64,000 nucleotides of DNA from Methylotenera versatilis 301 (GTDB taxonomy: Bacteria; Pseudomonadota; Gammaproteobacteria; Burkholderiales; Methylophilaceae): assembly GCF_000093025.1 (NCBI RefSeq), contig NC_014207.1, positions 1,426,001 through 1,490,000 on the forward strand, read 5' to 3'. The translations under genes were made by a program, and so were the position numbers. The stretch's first letter is position 1; the number at the start of each line of letters is the position of its first letter. The notes beneath the pieces are model-generated. The model did no database searches, was not told the DNA's origin, and saw nothing but the letters and a program-made list of their open reading frames with translations. Shown piece after piece: positions 8,709 to 18,009 of this stretch.

Positions 8709-10015
8709 TAGCGACACACCATAATCGGCACGGTTTTAGAGTTAGCCGCGGCTTGTTTCTTAATGAATTCAGGTTTTTCCAGCGTTGCTTCTAAGCGTTG
8801 TATATACCAATTGGTAAACTTCTCTACTAATTCTTCTGTATAAGGTGAGTAAGGTCCTGGCTCATACCATTCACTATTTGCACCACGTTGAGTGCGCTCA
8901 ACCAAAGTTGAATCTTGTTTGTTAGTTGCCTGCCAAACTTCAGTGATTTTTTTCGTTTCGTAATCTACGCCTTCAACAGCATCTTTATGTACTAACCATT
9001 TGGTGCGCAATAAGGTGTGTTCAGCATCAATCGGCAATACGCTAAAAGTCACAATGTGGTCACTCATAAAGTGGTGCCATGAGTTAGGTTGTGTCCAAAA
9101 CGACAATCCACCTAAGTTACGCTGGGTTAAATCGCCCAGTAGTTTTTGACATGCGACATTACCATCCATTGTTTGTGATTCACCTGCTTTATCAAGTGGC
9201 AGGCGCTGAGTGCGATAAGCGGTTGCGCAAGAGTCCAGCAGATCAATTTCAGCAGAGGGTAACCCGCAGGATTCCCAACGTTTACCTTCTGTCTCAATCA
9301 GGTCGCGAAACTCTTGTACTTTTTCTGCGTTAGCTGGCGAAGGCTGATAACCAAAGCCATACTCATAAAGTGAAATAGTGAGTTCAGGGTGATTTGCCAC
9401 ACAGTGATAACATTCGCGGTTATTTTCCATGGTCAACTTCCAGTTGCCATTTTCTACAATATCTTCTTGCCAAATCACTTTGCAATCTGCAACTCGATGA
9501 GGTGCGATATACGGCTCCATTGCAGCGCGCATTTCTTCAAAATCGGCAGGCGGTTCGTCAGCTAAGCAGATGAAAATCAAACCAGCTACGTTACCCACAT
9601 GCACAGATTTTAGGTTGTGGTCATTCGGGTTAAAGGCTTCGCCCATGTGTTCGGTATAAATAAGTTTGCCAGTTAGATCATAAGTCCATTGGTGATACGG
9701 GCACACTATATTGCCTACGCTACCTTTGGCATCGTCACATAATTGTGAGCCACGATGGCGGCATACATTGTGAAACGCTTTAATGTTCATGTCATCGTCG
9801 CGCACGATAATCACTGAATTACTGCCCACATCAACCGTAATGTAATCACCTGGCTCTGCAATATCTGGTTCTACTGCTACATAGATCCAATGCTGGGAAA
9901 AAATCGCAGCGACATCTAAATTAAAAATATCAGAGTTCAAATAAAACGGCGCATTGAGTGAATGTCCTTTGAGACGATTTGTAATCATTTTTTGGATGTC
10001 TGATGAAATAGTCAT
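8708..10015 (-). CDS. gbcA: glycine betaine monooxygenase, Rieske oxygenase subunit
   Basis: A 435-residue ring-hydroxylating-type oxygenase. The Rieske 2Fe-2S site is Cys85-x-His87 ... Cys105-x2-His108. The mononuclear iron site is visible around NRECYHCVANHPELT, with His204 and His209, and an acidic ligand is expected in the later WHHFMSDHIVTF segment. Family members GbcA, StcA and the carnitine enzymes share this layout; the dgc and sox neighbours make the betaine-specific version by far the most likely. It removes one N-methyl group as formaldehyde, using O2 and electrons from GbcB. An AGGAAA ribosome site precedes the ATG. Confidence 0.93.
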   Translation of the reverse strand: MTISSDIQKMITNRLKGHSLNAPFYLNSDIFNLDVAAIFSQHWIYVAVEPDIAEPGDYITVDVGSNSVIIVRDDDMNIKAFHNVCRHRGSQLCDDAKGSVGNIVCPYHQWTYDLTGKLIYTEHMGEAFNPNDHNLKSVHVGNVAGLIFICLADEPPADFEEMRAAMEPYIAPHRVADCKVIWQEDIVENGNWKLTMENNRECYHCVANHPELTISLYEYGFGYQPSPANAEKVQEFRDLIETEGKRWESCGLPSAEIDLLDSCATAYRTQRLPLDKAGESQTMDGNVACQKLLGDLTQRNLGGLSFWTQPNSWHHFMSDHIVTFSVLPIDAEHTLLRTKWLVHKDAVEGVDYETKKITEVWQATNKQDSTLVERTQRGANSEWYEPGPYSPYTEELVEKFTNWYIQRLEATLEKPEFIKKQAAANSKTVPIMVCR

Positions 10016-10048
10016 GAAATTTCCTAGCTTAATTTTCGTTCAATTACA

Positions 10049-10834
10049 TTAAAAGTTGATAAGACGATGTTCACGCAAATAGCCCAGAATAACTTGTGCT
10101 TTTTCGACAGAATTTCCATTATTTACGACAGCGCCACCTTTGCTTTCACTCGAAATGGCTGACATCATGCGGTCATGTCCTGATTTATTTTCAGGTGCTT
10201 TTAGTTTGATTGGTTTGCGTATCGACGCTAGTGTTTGCCACTGCGTCTTATGGACACTTGTTGAAGTTGAGGTGTAAGGCACTGGCAATGTTTTTATTGC
10301 ACCTGAAATCTGACGCGCATATGAAAACTTCAAACTAGCGGGTGCTAGCGGGTGAATTGCAATAATTGCTGGCAACTTCACTGTGACATGACGGCGTTTT
10401 CCCTTAGGCAAGAATTGAAGCACCTCAATAGTGTTAGCCTTCACTTTAATGGCTAATGCATTTACTACTAACGGTATGCCAATTTTTTCAGCTAATAAAT
10501 AAGGTAATAAGCTACTATCCTCACCACTTTCCGCACGACTGCCTGTTAAAATTAGGTCGGCGTGGTTTAATTGAGTCGCTAAGCAATCTACGACATCAGT
10601 ATCGTCTGAGATGGGAATCACATCGATTTGACCAGCACCAAGCGCTAAGTACTCGCTTAAGGCTTTGTTGTCTGGGTTGCCTGCATGCAGTACATGGTGT
10701 TTTGCTGAGATTGATTTTGCCATGTCTAATCCGATAGTCATAGCAAGGCTATCGTTATGGCAGTGGCGTGGCTCTCCGCTCACAGGATGTCGGCCAGCTG
10801 AAACCAATGTTGTAATGTGCTTAATAATATTCAT
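10049..10834 (-). CDS. etfB: electron transfer flavoprotein beta subunit, dimethylglycine demethylase-linked
   Basis: A 261-residue EtfB-like protein, diverged from the housekeeping form. The fold signals are NDSLAMTIGLDMAK at the N-terminus, the central HADLILTGSRAESGEDSSLLPYLLAEKIGIPLV (AMP/FAD-facing loop) and VKLPAIIAIHPLAPASLKFSYARQ. The C-terminal 40 residues, with GGAVVNNGNSVEKAQVILGYLREHRLI, form the recognition arm seen in cluster-linked versions. It should pair with the EtfA encoded next to it and carry electrons between DgcA and DgcB. It lies 18 bases after etfA and 33 before gbcA. No clear ribosome site is visible. Confidence 0.85.
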   Translation of the reverse strand: MNIIKHITTLVSAGRHPVSGEPRHCHNDSLAMTIGLDMAKSISAKHHVLHAGNPDNKALSEYLALGAGQIDVIPISDDTDVVDCLATQLNHADLILTGSRAESGEDSSLLPYLLAEKIGIPLVVNALAIKVKANTIEVLQFLPKGKRRHVTVKLPAIIAIHPLAPASLKFSYARQISGAIKTLPVPYTSTSTSVHKTQWQTLASIRKPIKLKAPENKSGHDRMMSAISSESKGGAVVNNGNSVEKAQVILGYLREHRLINF

Positions 10835-10852
10835 TGAATAGAACTCATATCG

Positions 10853-11983
10853 TTAATTCACTGGATTAGACATAGTTTGATTAGACGTGGCTTGTTTAGC
10901 CTCAGCGATAGCTAAAATGAGGCTTTGCATGATTTCTTCCGCATCACCAATCACCGTAAGATCTGCACGCTTCACAATGGGGGCGCTGTTGTCACGATTG
11001 ATGGCAATCACATGACGGCAGTCTTTTATGCCCTGTAGGTGCTGCACTGCGCCAGAAATGCCAATCGCCAGATAAGCGCTTGCACTGACAGTTTTACCAC
11101 TCGCGCCAATTTGCTTGTCACGCGGAAACTTTCCGTCATCCACTGCCACCCGGCTGGCGCCTATTGCAGCATCTAGCGAACGCGCTAAAGTTTCTAATGT
11201 CGCCACATTGCTCACGCCATTACCTGCAGAAACGATAAAGTCGGCTTCCTCTAAAGCGATCGTCGCTGAGGCGACGGGTAGCATGCCTAAGTTTTTATAG
11301 TCGCTGTTTGACTCTTTAAATGTGTAGCTTGTGGATTTTAACTGTTCGTCAGGTATCGCCGATGCTACAAAAGGTAAGTTGATTTCTGTCGTATTAGCGG
11401 CTAATAATATAATTTCTGGTAAATCAGCAAATGCTAAACGACTGCCGCCAGCTTGATAACTCGCCACATGCTTGTTGTCAATTTCAATGACATGTGTGGC
11501 TGCTGATTTTGACGGTTGAGTGGCAATTAATCTTCTTCCTAACTCTCCGTCACCAATCATATTATCAGGCGTGAAAATCCGTGAAGGCTTTACTGAATCA
11601 ATCACCTTCAGTACACAGGCCAACTCTGCATCTGGCTGAAAAATTTGATAATCAAACTCAGGTCTTACTATCACTTTATCTGCTCCGAGGCGGGCAATAT
11701 CTTCACGCAATTCACCCAATACTAACGCCACAACGGCAGTTTTTTTGTCAGCTAAAATCGCTGCGGTGGCAATTACTTGGTGGGCATGGTCATCAAGCAT
11801 ACCTCTATCCGCATGGGTCACAGTTAAGAAGAAGTTTTTGGGCTTAGTTGGTGTACGAAGCGGCTTAACTTCTGGAATATTTTCCGCAACTTTAGGTGCT
11901 GACAAAGTAATGCGTTTAATACCATTTTGAGTGGTATTAAGTATGCGATTTGGGTTAATACGCTTTGCTTTGCTGGTGCTCAT
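10853..11983 (-). CDS. etfA: electron transfer flavoprotein alpha subunit, dimethylglycine demethylase-linked
   Basis: This 376-residue EtfA-like protein has an N-terminal extension with basic residues (KAKRINPNRI), an alpha/beta domain, and the C-terminal FAD-binding domain with VSAGNGV, GASRVAVDDGKFPRDKQIGASGKTVSASAYLAIGISGAVQHLQGI and AINRDNSAPIVKRADLTVIGDAEEIM, the classic ETF-alpha signature. Its ATG overlaps the dgcB stop by 4 bases. The pair EtfAB next to dgcA and dgcB matches the arrangement in Pseudomonas choline loci. It is a dedicated electron carrier for dimethylglycine oxidation. Confidence 0.88.
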   Translation of the reverse strand: MSTSKAKRINPNRILNTTQNGIKRITLSAPKVAENIPEVKPLRTPTKPKNFFLTVTHADRGMLDDHAHQVIATAAILADKKTAVVALVLGELREDIARLGADKVIVRPEFDYQIFQPDAELACVLKVIDSVKPSRIFTPDNMIGDGELGRRLIATQPSKSAATHVIEIDNKHVASYQAGGSRLAFADLPEIILLAANTTEINLPFVASAIPDEQLKSTSYTFKESNSDYKNLGMLPVASATIALEEADFIVSAGNGVSNVATLETLARSLDAAIGASRVAVDDGKFPRDKQIGASGKTVSASAYLAIGISGAVQHLQGIKDCRHVIAINRDNSAPIVKRADLTVIGDAEEIMQSLILAIAEAKQATSNQTMSNPVN

Positions 11984-13887
11984 GATTCCAGCTCCAAAGT
12001 AGACGCAAGCAGTTGTGCAATATCTAATATTTCAGGGCGGTTGCCGACAACACCCTCTAGCATAGCCGTACATTGTGGGCACCCCACAGCAACAACTTCC
12101 GCACCTATGGTTCTTGCATCAGCGATGCGGATGTCAGGTATACGTTGCTTGCCCGGAATATCTGTTAATGGTGCGCCACCGCCACCACCGCAACAGCGAC
12201 CACGCATGCCAGAACGCTCCATTTCGTTAACTTGAATACCAATACTTTTTAGTAAGGCACGTGGCGATTCTGTTTCGCCGTTGTAGCGTCCTAAGTAACA
12301 TGGGTCATGGTACGTCAGCTTGCGCGTTTCATCTGACTTACCTAGTTTCAACTGACCGCTAGCAGCCAGTTGCGCTAAAAGTGTTGAGTGATGTAATACC
12401 TCGTAATTTCCACCAAACGCGGCATATTCATTCTTAAGGCTGTGAAGAACATGTGGGTCTGCGGTGACGATGCGTTTAAACGAGAGTGAGTTCAATGTTT
12501 CAATATTGAGTTTCGCTAGTTTCTGGAACGTTGCTTCATCACCAAGCCGCCTTGCGGTATCGCCTGTGTCACGCTCATATTCACCCATTAAGGCGAAATC
12601 AACTTTTGCGGCTTTGAGCAACTTGACTAAAGCGCGTAAAGTACGCTGATAGCGCATGTCAAAAGCACCTTCACCTGCGACCAGTAGTATGTCAACAGGC
12701 ATGTTGGGTGCAATCGTCTTAACATTCAAATCGACCGCCCAATAATAGCGAGCTTTACGGTCGAACCCGCCCACTGTAGCTGTTTGCCGTAAATTTTCCA
12801 ATGTTTGAGGTGCGCTACCCGGAAGCTCACCTTTTGTCAGTGTGAGGTTGCGCCTTAAACCGACAATTGCATCGACGTGTTCGATGAGCATCGGGCACTC
12901 TTGCACACAGGCTCGACAAGTCGTGCATGACCATAAGGTTTCTGCTTCAATTAATGAGGGCACAATGGGTGCGTGTATGCTGCCAAAATGATCGCCAATA
13001 GGCATGCCCGGATAAGGACTGCCTGCAAATTTGGCGTCTGAACCGTTGGATTTTTCATCATGAGAAAATCCAACGACCAAGTCTTGAATCAGCTTTTTAG
13101 GGTTAAGTGGTTGTCCAGCAGCAAAGGCGGGGCAAGCTGCTTCGCATTTACCGCACTGTACGCATGCATCAAAACCTAATAATTGGTTCCATTTGAAGTC
13201 TGAAGGTTTGCTGATGCCGAATTCTTGGTTTTCTAGAGTGATAGCTTCTAAAGCGATTGGTTTAAGCGCGGTAGATAACTCACCCCTAAAACGCTGCTGA
13301 CGAGGATGAAAAGCTAAATGCAGCAACCCGGCAATCGCGTGCTTCATAGGCCCGCCTAAACCTATGCCTAGCGCCAACTCTGCTGAGCCCGCCATTAATA
13401 ATATCAATGCAAATACTGCAACACTGCCTGCTAGAACAGATACGGGTAAACTTATAACCAACAAGCCAATTGCAAAGGCAGTAAGTGAGTAGGGTAAACG
13501 ACTCCAAGCGCCACGAGATAGTCGGCTAGGCGCATTGCGACGGCGCAACCATACAAAAAACACACCTACCAGCATGATGGCTGTAGCGATTAATATTGCC
13601 CAGTTTAGCGCATTCCAATACAGCATTAAGCCATAGTTGATAGCTACTAGAATTAACGCAGCTACAGCGCCACCAGCCGTGGCAACATGAGTGCGTGCAA
13701 TAAAAGGTTCACGCGATACTACATGATGCAAATCGACAAAATAGCGTTTAGGAATCGCAAGTAAATTGATCCATGAAAAATCCGCAGACTGACCTTGACG
13801 CCATAACTGCGAACGCCGCCATAGCCCAATCAGCAATGTTGCCGTAGCTAGCCAGAAAAGTAAGGTGATGAGATGTTGAATAGACAC
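11980..13887 (-). CDS. dgcB: dimethylglycine demethylase subunit DgcB, membrane iron-sulfur protein
   Basis: A 635-residue protein with about four membrane helices in the first 180 residues, then two ferredoxin-type clusters (CVQCGKCEAACP at about 242-256 and CTTCRACVQECP at about 320-333), and two CCG-type cysteine domains near the C-terminus (DPCYLGRYNGE ... RCCGGGGGAP ... VGCPQC). This is the heterodisulfide-reductase/GlpC-like layout of DgcB, which is thought to take electrons from DgcA via ETF into the quinone pool. The start is a GTG without an obvious ribosome site, 28 bases after dgcA. Confidence 0.9.
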   Translation of the reverse strand: MSIQHLITLLFWLATATLLIGLWRRSQLWRQGQSADFSWINLLAIPKRYFVDLHHVVSREPFIARTHVATAGGAVAALILVAINYGLMLYWNALNWAILIATAIMLVGVFFVWLRRRNAPSRLSRGAWSRLPYSLTAFAIGLLVISLPVSVLAGSVAVFALILLMAGSAELALGIGLGGPMKHAIAGLLHLAFHPRQQRFRGELSTALKPIALEAITLENQEFGISKPSDFKWNQLLGFDACVQCGKCEAACPAFAAGQPLNPKKLIQDLVVGFSHDEKSNGSDAKFAGSPYPGMPIGDHFGSIHAPIVPSLIEAETLWSCTTCRACVQECPMLIEHVDAIVGLRRNLTLTKGELPGSAPQTLENLRQTATVGGFDRKARYYWAVDLNVKTIAPNMPVDILLVAGEGAFDMRYQRTLRALVKLLKAAKVDFALMGEYERDTGDTARRLGDEATFQKLAKLNIETLNSLSFKRIVTADPHVLHSLKNEYAAFGGNYEVLHHSTLLAQLAASGQLKLGKSDETRKLTYHDPCYLGRYNGETESPRALLKSIGIQVNEMERSGMRGRCCGGGGGAPLTDIPGKQRIPDIRIADARTIGAEVVAVGCPQCTAMLEGVVGNRPEILDIAQLLASTLELES

Positions 13888-13915
13888 TATTAAAAATCTT
13901 TGCTAGAAGTCATTG

Positions 13916-15979
13916 CTAGAAATCTTTACAGAGGCGCAGTGCGTCGTAAATAGCCCCGTGAATATTGTGCATAGACACGCAATCGCCAATGCGGAAAAGT
14001 AGGAACTCGTCATCATTCAACTTTTGCCCAAGTGCAGGTTGAGGTTGAGCATCAAATAGAGTTTTAATATCTGTTTGACCGTGATTCTTGGAAAGCTCTT
14101 TTAATGCCCAATAGACTTCAGTATTAGGGGTAGAGCCATTCTCTATGACCACTTGATCGACTTCGCGCTCTTCCAGCGTTTCAGTGTATTCATTTCGTAA
14201 TACAGCGATTTTTTTATTTCCTTCGGCATACACGCTATCTAGCCAAAAATTTGGAGTAGGGATGATGCCTTGAGAATATAAACGGCGATAAAAAATTGGA
14301 AAGGTCGTGCCGCCTACATCGTCAGCCACTTTGGGGTCTGGTGTGACGATTTCTACTTGACTACCGCGACTTGCCATAAAGTCTGCAGTGCCAAAACCAG
14401 CGTGTGTGCCTATGCCATCGTAAATCAGTACATTTTTGCCAGGCGCCACACGTTCAGACAAAATGTCCCATGAGCTCACAGCCAAACCTTCTGCCACGCC
14501 CCAAGCGGGCACTTGTCCGCTATGACTGCTGCCACCTGTAGCCAATACGACAATGCTTGGCTTTTCTGCAAGTATCATTGCTGCATCTGCCGCAACACCT
14601 AGTCTGCGGTCTACGCCTAAACGTTTTGTCTCCATATCAAACCAGCGAATAATACCGGCCATTTGTTCGCGTTGTGGTGCTTTTGCGGCTAGATTAACCT
14701 GTCCGCCTACTGTTGCATTGCGTTCAAATAGAATGACTTCATGACCACGTTCAGCTGAGACTCTCGCAGCTTCTAATCCAGCAGGACCCGCACCAACGAC
14801 TATAACACGGCGTTTTTCACCTTTGTTTTTAGTTACCACTTGCGGCATGGTAGATTCACGTGAAGTGGCAGCGTTCTGTACGCACAACACATCCTGTCCT
14901 AAATATTGTCTATCAATACAATAGTTTGCGCCCACGCATTGTCTGATTTGATCTTCACGACCATCGCGTATTTTCACTATCATATGCGGGTCAGCAATAT
15001 GGGCGCGAGTCATGCCCACCATATCCACTAAACCATTGGCGATAATACGCTCGGCTTGCGTCACATCACGTATGCCTTGTGCATGCAAAATAGGCACTTT
15101 AGATACAGATTTGATGCCAGCCGCCAGATGGACAAAAGGCTCAGGTGGTAGCGCCATAGAAGGCATGCAGTTAGCTACTTTGTTGTGCGTATCTGCGCCT
15201 GAACCAATCACGCTAATAAAATCAATCAAGCCACTTTCAGACATGATTTGCGCGATGTTTTTAAGGGTTTCTGGGTCTAAGCCATCATCATGAAATTCGT
15301 CTGCGCACATGCGTAAGCCTACGCAAAAATCGGCACCTACTGCATCACGCACTGCATTTAACACTTGCATACCAAATCGCATGCGATTTTCTAAACTACC
15401 ACCATATTCATCGGTACGTTGATTAGTACGTGGACTCCAGAATTGATCAATTAAATGTTGATGCGCCGCAGAAATTTCTATGCCATCCATGCCAGCAGCT
15501 TGTACCCGTTTTGCCGCCGCTGCAAAGTCGCCAATAATGCGGTGAATATCTTCAATCTCGATGGCTTTTGCGTTACCACGATGCACAGGCTCGCGCACGC
15601 CGCTTGGCGAAACAAGGTGCGGCCAAGGGTCGCCTGCGTAAGCTGAGCGTCTGCCCATATGCGTGGCTTGAATCATGATTTTACTGCCATGGCGATGCAT
15701 CGCTTCAGCCAAGCGAGAAAGCGGCTCAATGACGCGATCAGTAGTCAGGTTAACGGGTTTCCATGAGCCTTGAGGCACATCGATAGACACCGGGCTAGAA
15801 CCGCCGCAGATAGCTAACCCTAAGCCACCTTTGGCTTTTTCTTCGTAGTATTTAATGTAACGCTCACCCGGCATGCCGCCAGCTTCTGCATAGACTTCGG
15901 CATGAGCTGTACTGTAAATGCGGTTAGGCAACACTAGTTTATTGAGGGTAATCGGTGTAAAAAGATGCGGGTAGCGCAT
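13916..15979 (-). CDS. dgcA: dimethylglycine demethylase catalytic subunit DgcA
   Basis: This 687-residue old-yellow-enzyme/trimethylamine-dehydrogenase-like flavoprotein demethylates dimethylglycine to sarcosine. Residues 1-340 form the FMN barrel (ITLNKLVLPNRIYSTAHAE, GGLGLAICGGSSPVS, QATHMGRR, GMDGIEISAAHQHLIDQFWSPRTNQRTDEYGGSLENR). A dinucleotide-binding fold starts near residue 393 (VIVVGAGPAGLEAARV). Between them CVGANYC...VLC offers three cysteines where trimethylamine dehydrogenase has four for its 4Fe-4S cluster. An ORF extends 47 codons upstream, but that part overlaps the preceding gene and is Ser/Lys-rich, whereas MRYPHLFTPI is a typical family start. Confidence 0.9.
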   Translation of the reverse strand: MRYPHLFTPITLNKLVLPNRIYSTAHAEVYAEAGGMPGERYIKYYEEKAKGGLGLAICGGSSPVSIDVPQGSWKPVNLTTDRVIEPLSRLAEAMHRHGSKIMIQATHMGRRSAYAGDPWPHLVSPSGVREPVHRGNAKAIEIEDIHRIIGDFAAAAKRVQAAGMDGIEISAAHQHLIDQFWSPRTNQRTDEYGGSLENRMRFGMQVLNAVRDAVGADFCVGLRMCADEFHDDGLDPETLKNIAQIMSESGLIDFISVIGSGADTHNKVANCMPSMALPPEPFVHLAAGIKSVSKVPILHAQGIRDVTQAERIIANGLVDMVGMTRAHIADPHMIVKIRDGREDQIRQCVGANYCIDRQYLGQDVLCVQNAATSRESTMPQVVTKNKGEKRRVIVVGAGPAGLEAARVSAERGHEVILFERNATVGGQVNLAAKAPQREQMAGIIRWFDMETKRLGVDRRLGVAADAAMILAEKPSIVVLATGGSSHSGQVPAWGVAEGLAVSSWDILSERVAPGKNVLIYDGIGTHAGFGTADFMASRGSQVEIVTPDPKVADDVGGTTFPIFYRRLYSQGIIPTPNFWLDSVYAEGNKKIAVLRNEYTETLEEREVDQVVIENGSTPNTEVYWALKELSKNHGQTDIKTLFDAQPQPALGQKLNDDEFLLFRIGDCVSMHNIHGAIYDALRLCKDF

Positions 15980-15990
15980 AGATTTTCCAG

Positions 15991-16596
15991 TCAGGCTTTT
16001 TGGTTTGTAACTGCTAGATTTACAGCTGCTAGATTTGTAACTGATGGTTTGATGGTGAAAATGCAGAAGCTTTCTGAGCTGTCGCCGCATTTTGATTGCG
16101 AGCAGTATTGGGCTGCGCAATCAATACCTTCACAATTGGTATAGGCATAATGCCCTTTACGTGTGGTGCACCAATCCATTGCGCCGGCAAACCAACCAGC
16201 AAACATATTGCAGAGTTTTCCAGGTTTTTCAGGTTGTGACAGCACAAAAGAAGAGTATTCAAGTTTTACTTCAGCATTGCCAGTATCGGCATTCACAGAT
16301 TCAAAACTAAACACTCCCCAGCCGCGTTGAGACAAGCGATTTAAGTAATGCTCAAAAACAGCGATACCAGATAAATGATTTAATTTGGCCTCTTTTTCAC
16401 ACCAGTGGTATGCAGATTTATAGCCTGCTTCGTAGAGCACTTCAGCATACTCATTAAAACCAATCGCATCTTCTATGGCTAGATGGTTATTCGTCAAAAA
16501 ATCACGCGGAACATAATTCCTCGGCACATAGCTCATAGTCGCTACGTTAGCATCACTCATGTTATTTTCATTATTGATAGGAGTGGAATGTTTCAT
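15991..16596 (-). CDS. conserved dgcA-linked protein, V4R-like (DUF5943-type)
   Basis: A 201-residue protein that ends 11 bases before dgcA. The centre (RLSQRGWGVFSFESV, LCNMFAGWFAGAMDWC, YTNCEGIDCAAQYCSQSKCGDSSESFCIFTI) looks like a 4-vinyl-reductase (V4R) small-molecule-binding domain. Eight cysteines occur between residues 66 and 178, six of them after residue 140. I recall a protein of this kind (DUF5943) next to dgcA in Pseudomonas choline loci, where its role is unclear. The C-terminus SVTNLAAVNLAVTN is encoded by short tandem repeats. A role in assembling or sensing for DgcAB is possible but only inferred from position. Confidence 0.7.
   Translation of the reverse strand: MKHSTPINNENNMSDANVATMSYVPRNYVPRDFLTNNHLAIEDAIGFNEYAEVLYEAGYKSAYHWCEKEAKLNHLSGIAVFEHYLNRLSQRGWGVFSFESVNADTGNAEVKLEYSSFVLSQPEKPGKLCNMFAGWFAGAMDWCTTRKGHYAYTNCEGIDCAAQYCSQSKCGDSSESFCIFTIKPSVTNLAAVNLAVTNQKA
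16002..16041. repeat. 15-bp imperfect tandem repeat at the 3' end of the V4R-like gene
   Basis: About 2.7 copies of a 15-bp unit (plus strand TGCTAGATTTGTAAC at 16027-16041, TGCTAGATTTACAGC at 16012-16026, and a partial GGTTTGTAAC at 16002-16011). In frame it adds five-residue blocks to the C-terminus of the encoded protein, so its length may vary between strains. Confidence 0.7.
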
Positions 16597-16659
16597 TTAA
16601 TTTCCCCTGTGCATCAATCAATTAACTATAAACTTTTTAACTGTACGTTTGCGCTGAAA

Positions 16660-17937
16660 TCAATAAATTGGAAACTGTTCGCAAAGCGCTAATATTTTGC
16701 TGCGCACACGTTTTTCTGTCGCTTCGTCACCGTCTGGATTGTTTTTCAAGCCATCGAATACTTGTAAAATTAACTCACCAACCTGACGAAATTCAGCTTC
16801 GCCAAAGCCTCGTGTAGTACCAGCTGGTGTGCCTAAACGAACGCCAGAAGTCACGGTTGGCTTTTCGTCATCAAATGGAATACCATTTTTGTTACAAGTA
16901 ATACCTGCACGCTCTAATGCATGCTCAACTTGGTTGCCTTTCAATCCTTTAGGACGTAAATCGACCAAGACTAAGTGGTTATCTGTGCCGCCTGTCACGA
17001 GGTCAACTCCACCTGCAACTAATACTTCACCCAATGCTTTTGCATTAGCCAACACTCGGTCAATATACGTTTTGAATTCAGGTTGAAGGGCTTCACCAAA
17101 GGCAACAGCTTTACCAGCAATCACATGCATGAGTGGGCCACCTTGCAGACCTGGGAAAACGGCAGAGTTTATTTTTTTAATCAAGTATTCATCGTTCGTC
17201 AGTATCACACCACCACGAGGGCCGCGTAGAGTTTTGTGTGTGGTCGATGTCACGATATGCGCATGTTCAACTGGATTTTGGTGACGGCCAGCTGCGACAA
17301 TTCCAGCAAAGTGCGCCATATCCACCATCAAAGTTGCGCCTACGCTATCAGCAATTTCACGGAAGCGTGCAAAATCCACGGCACGCGGATAGGCTGAGTA
17401 ACCAGCAATAATGACTTTAGGTTTATGCTCGTTCGCTAGCGCTTCAACTTGTTCATAATCTAAACGATAGTCTTCGCGACGAACGCCGTATTGCACTGCA
17501 TTAAACCATTTACCTGAAAGGGCAGGTCTGGCGCCATGGGTTAAGTGACCACCAGCATCCAATGACATGCCTAAAATAGTATCGCCCGGTTTTGCGATGG
17601 CTAACATGACTGCACCGTTGGCTTGTGCACCAGAATGTGGCTGCACATTGGCAAACTTAGCACCGAATAGTTGTTTTAGTCGGTCGATTGCCAAGGTTTC
17701 AACTTTATCCACAAACTCGCAGCCACCGTAATAGCGTTTACCAGGATAGCCTTCTGCATATTTGTTGGTGAGCACTGTGCCTTGCGCTTCTAGCACCGCA
17801 CGCGAGACTATATTTTCAGACGCAATCAACTCAATTTGTGATTGTTGTCGATACAGCTCTTCATTGACTGCAGATTGTATTGCAGGGTCAGCCTCGGCCA
17901 ATGATGCTGAAAAGAACGGTGCTTTAGTCTGGTTCAT
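16660..17937 (-). CDS. glyA: serine hydroxymethyltransferase
   Basis: This 425-residue PLP enzyme of fold type I interconverts glycine plus 5,10-methylene-THF with serine plus THF. The PLP lysine lies in [15 protein letters not shown] at about residue 236. Other family blocks are [38 protein letters not shown] near the N-terminus and [13 protein letters not shown]...[14 protein letters not shown]. Length is normal. It sits inside the betaine cluster, between sdaA and the V4R-like gene, so it is probably the catabolic copy that joins the glycine and methylene-THF made by sarcosine oxidase. A housekeeping glyA may exist elsewhere. Confidence 0.95.
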   Translation of the reverse strand: MNQTKAPFFSASLAEADPAIQSAVNEELYRQQSQIELIASENIVSRAVLEAQGTVLTNKYAEGYPGKRYYGGCEFVDKVETLAIDRLKQLFGAKFANVQPHSGAQANGAVMLAIAKPGDTILGMSLDAGGHLTHGARPALSGKWFNAVQYGVRREDYRLDYEQVEALANEHKPKVIIAGYSAYPRAVDFARFREIADSVGATLMVDMAHFAGIVAAGRHQNPVEHAHIVTSTTHKTLRGPRGGVILTNDEYLIKKINSAVFPGLQGGPLMHVIAGKAVAFGEALQPEFKTYIDRVLANAKALGEVLVAGGVDLVTGGTDNHLVLVDLRPKGLKGNQVEHALERAGITCNKNGIPFDDEKPTVTSGVRLGTPAGTTRGFGEAEFRQVGELILQVFDGLKNNPDGDEATEKRVRSKILALCEQFPIY

Positions 17938-18009
17938 TTTGACTCTTTCTAAGTGTATTTTCTAATACAGTAAGATATGATTTTGGCAGGACATTGACTT
18001 AATTAATGA

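Noticed and set aside
15980-16120. 47-codon N-terminal extension of DgcA
   Set aside because: It overlaps the upstream V4R-like gene, is low in complexity, and the internal ATG gives the usual DgcA N-terminus and length.
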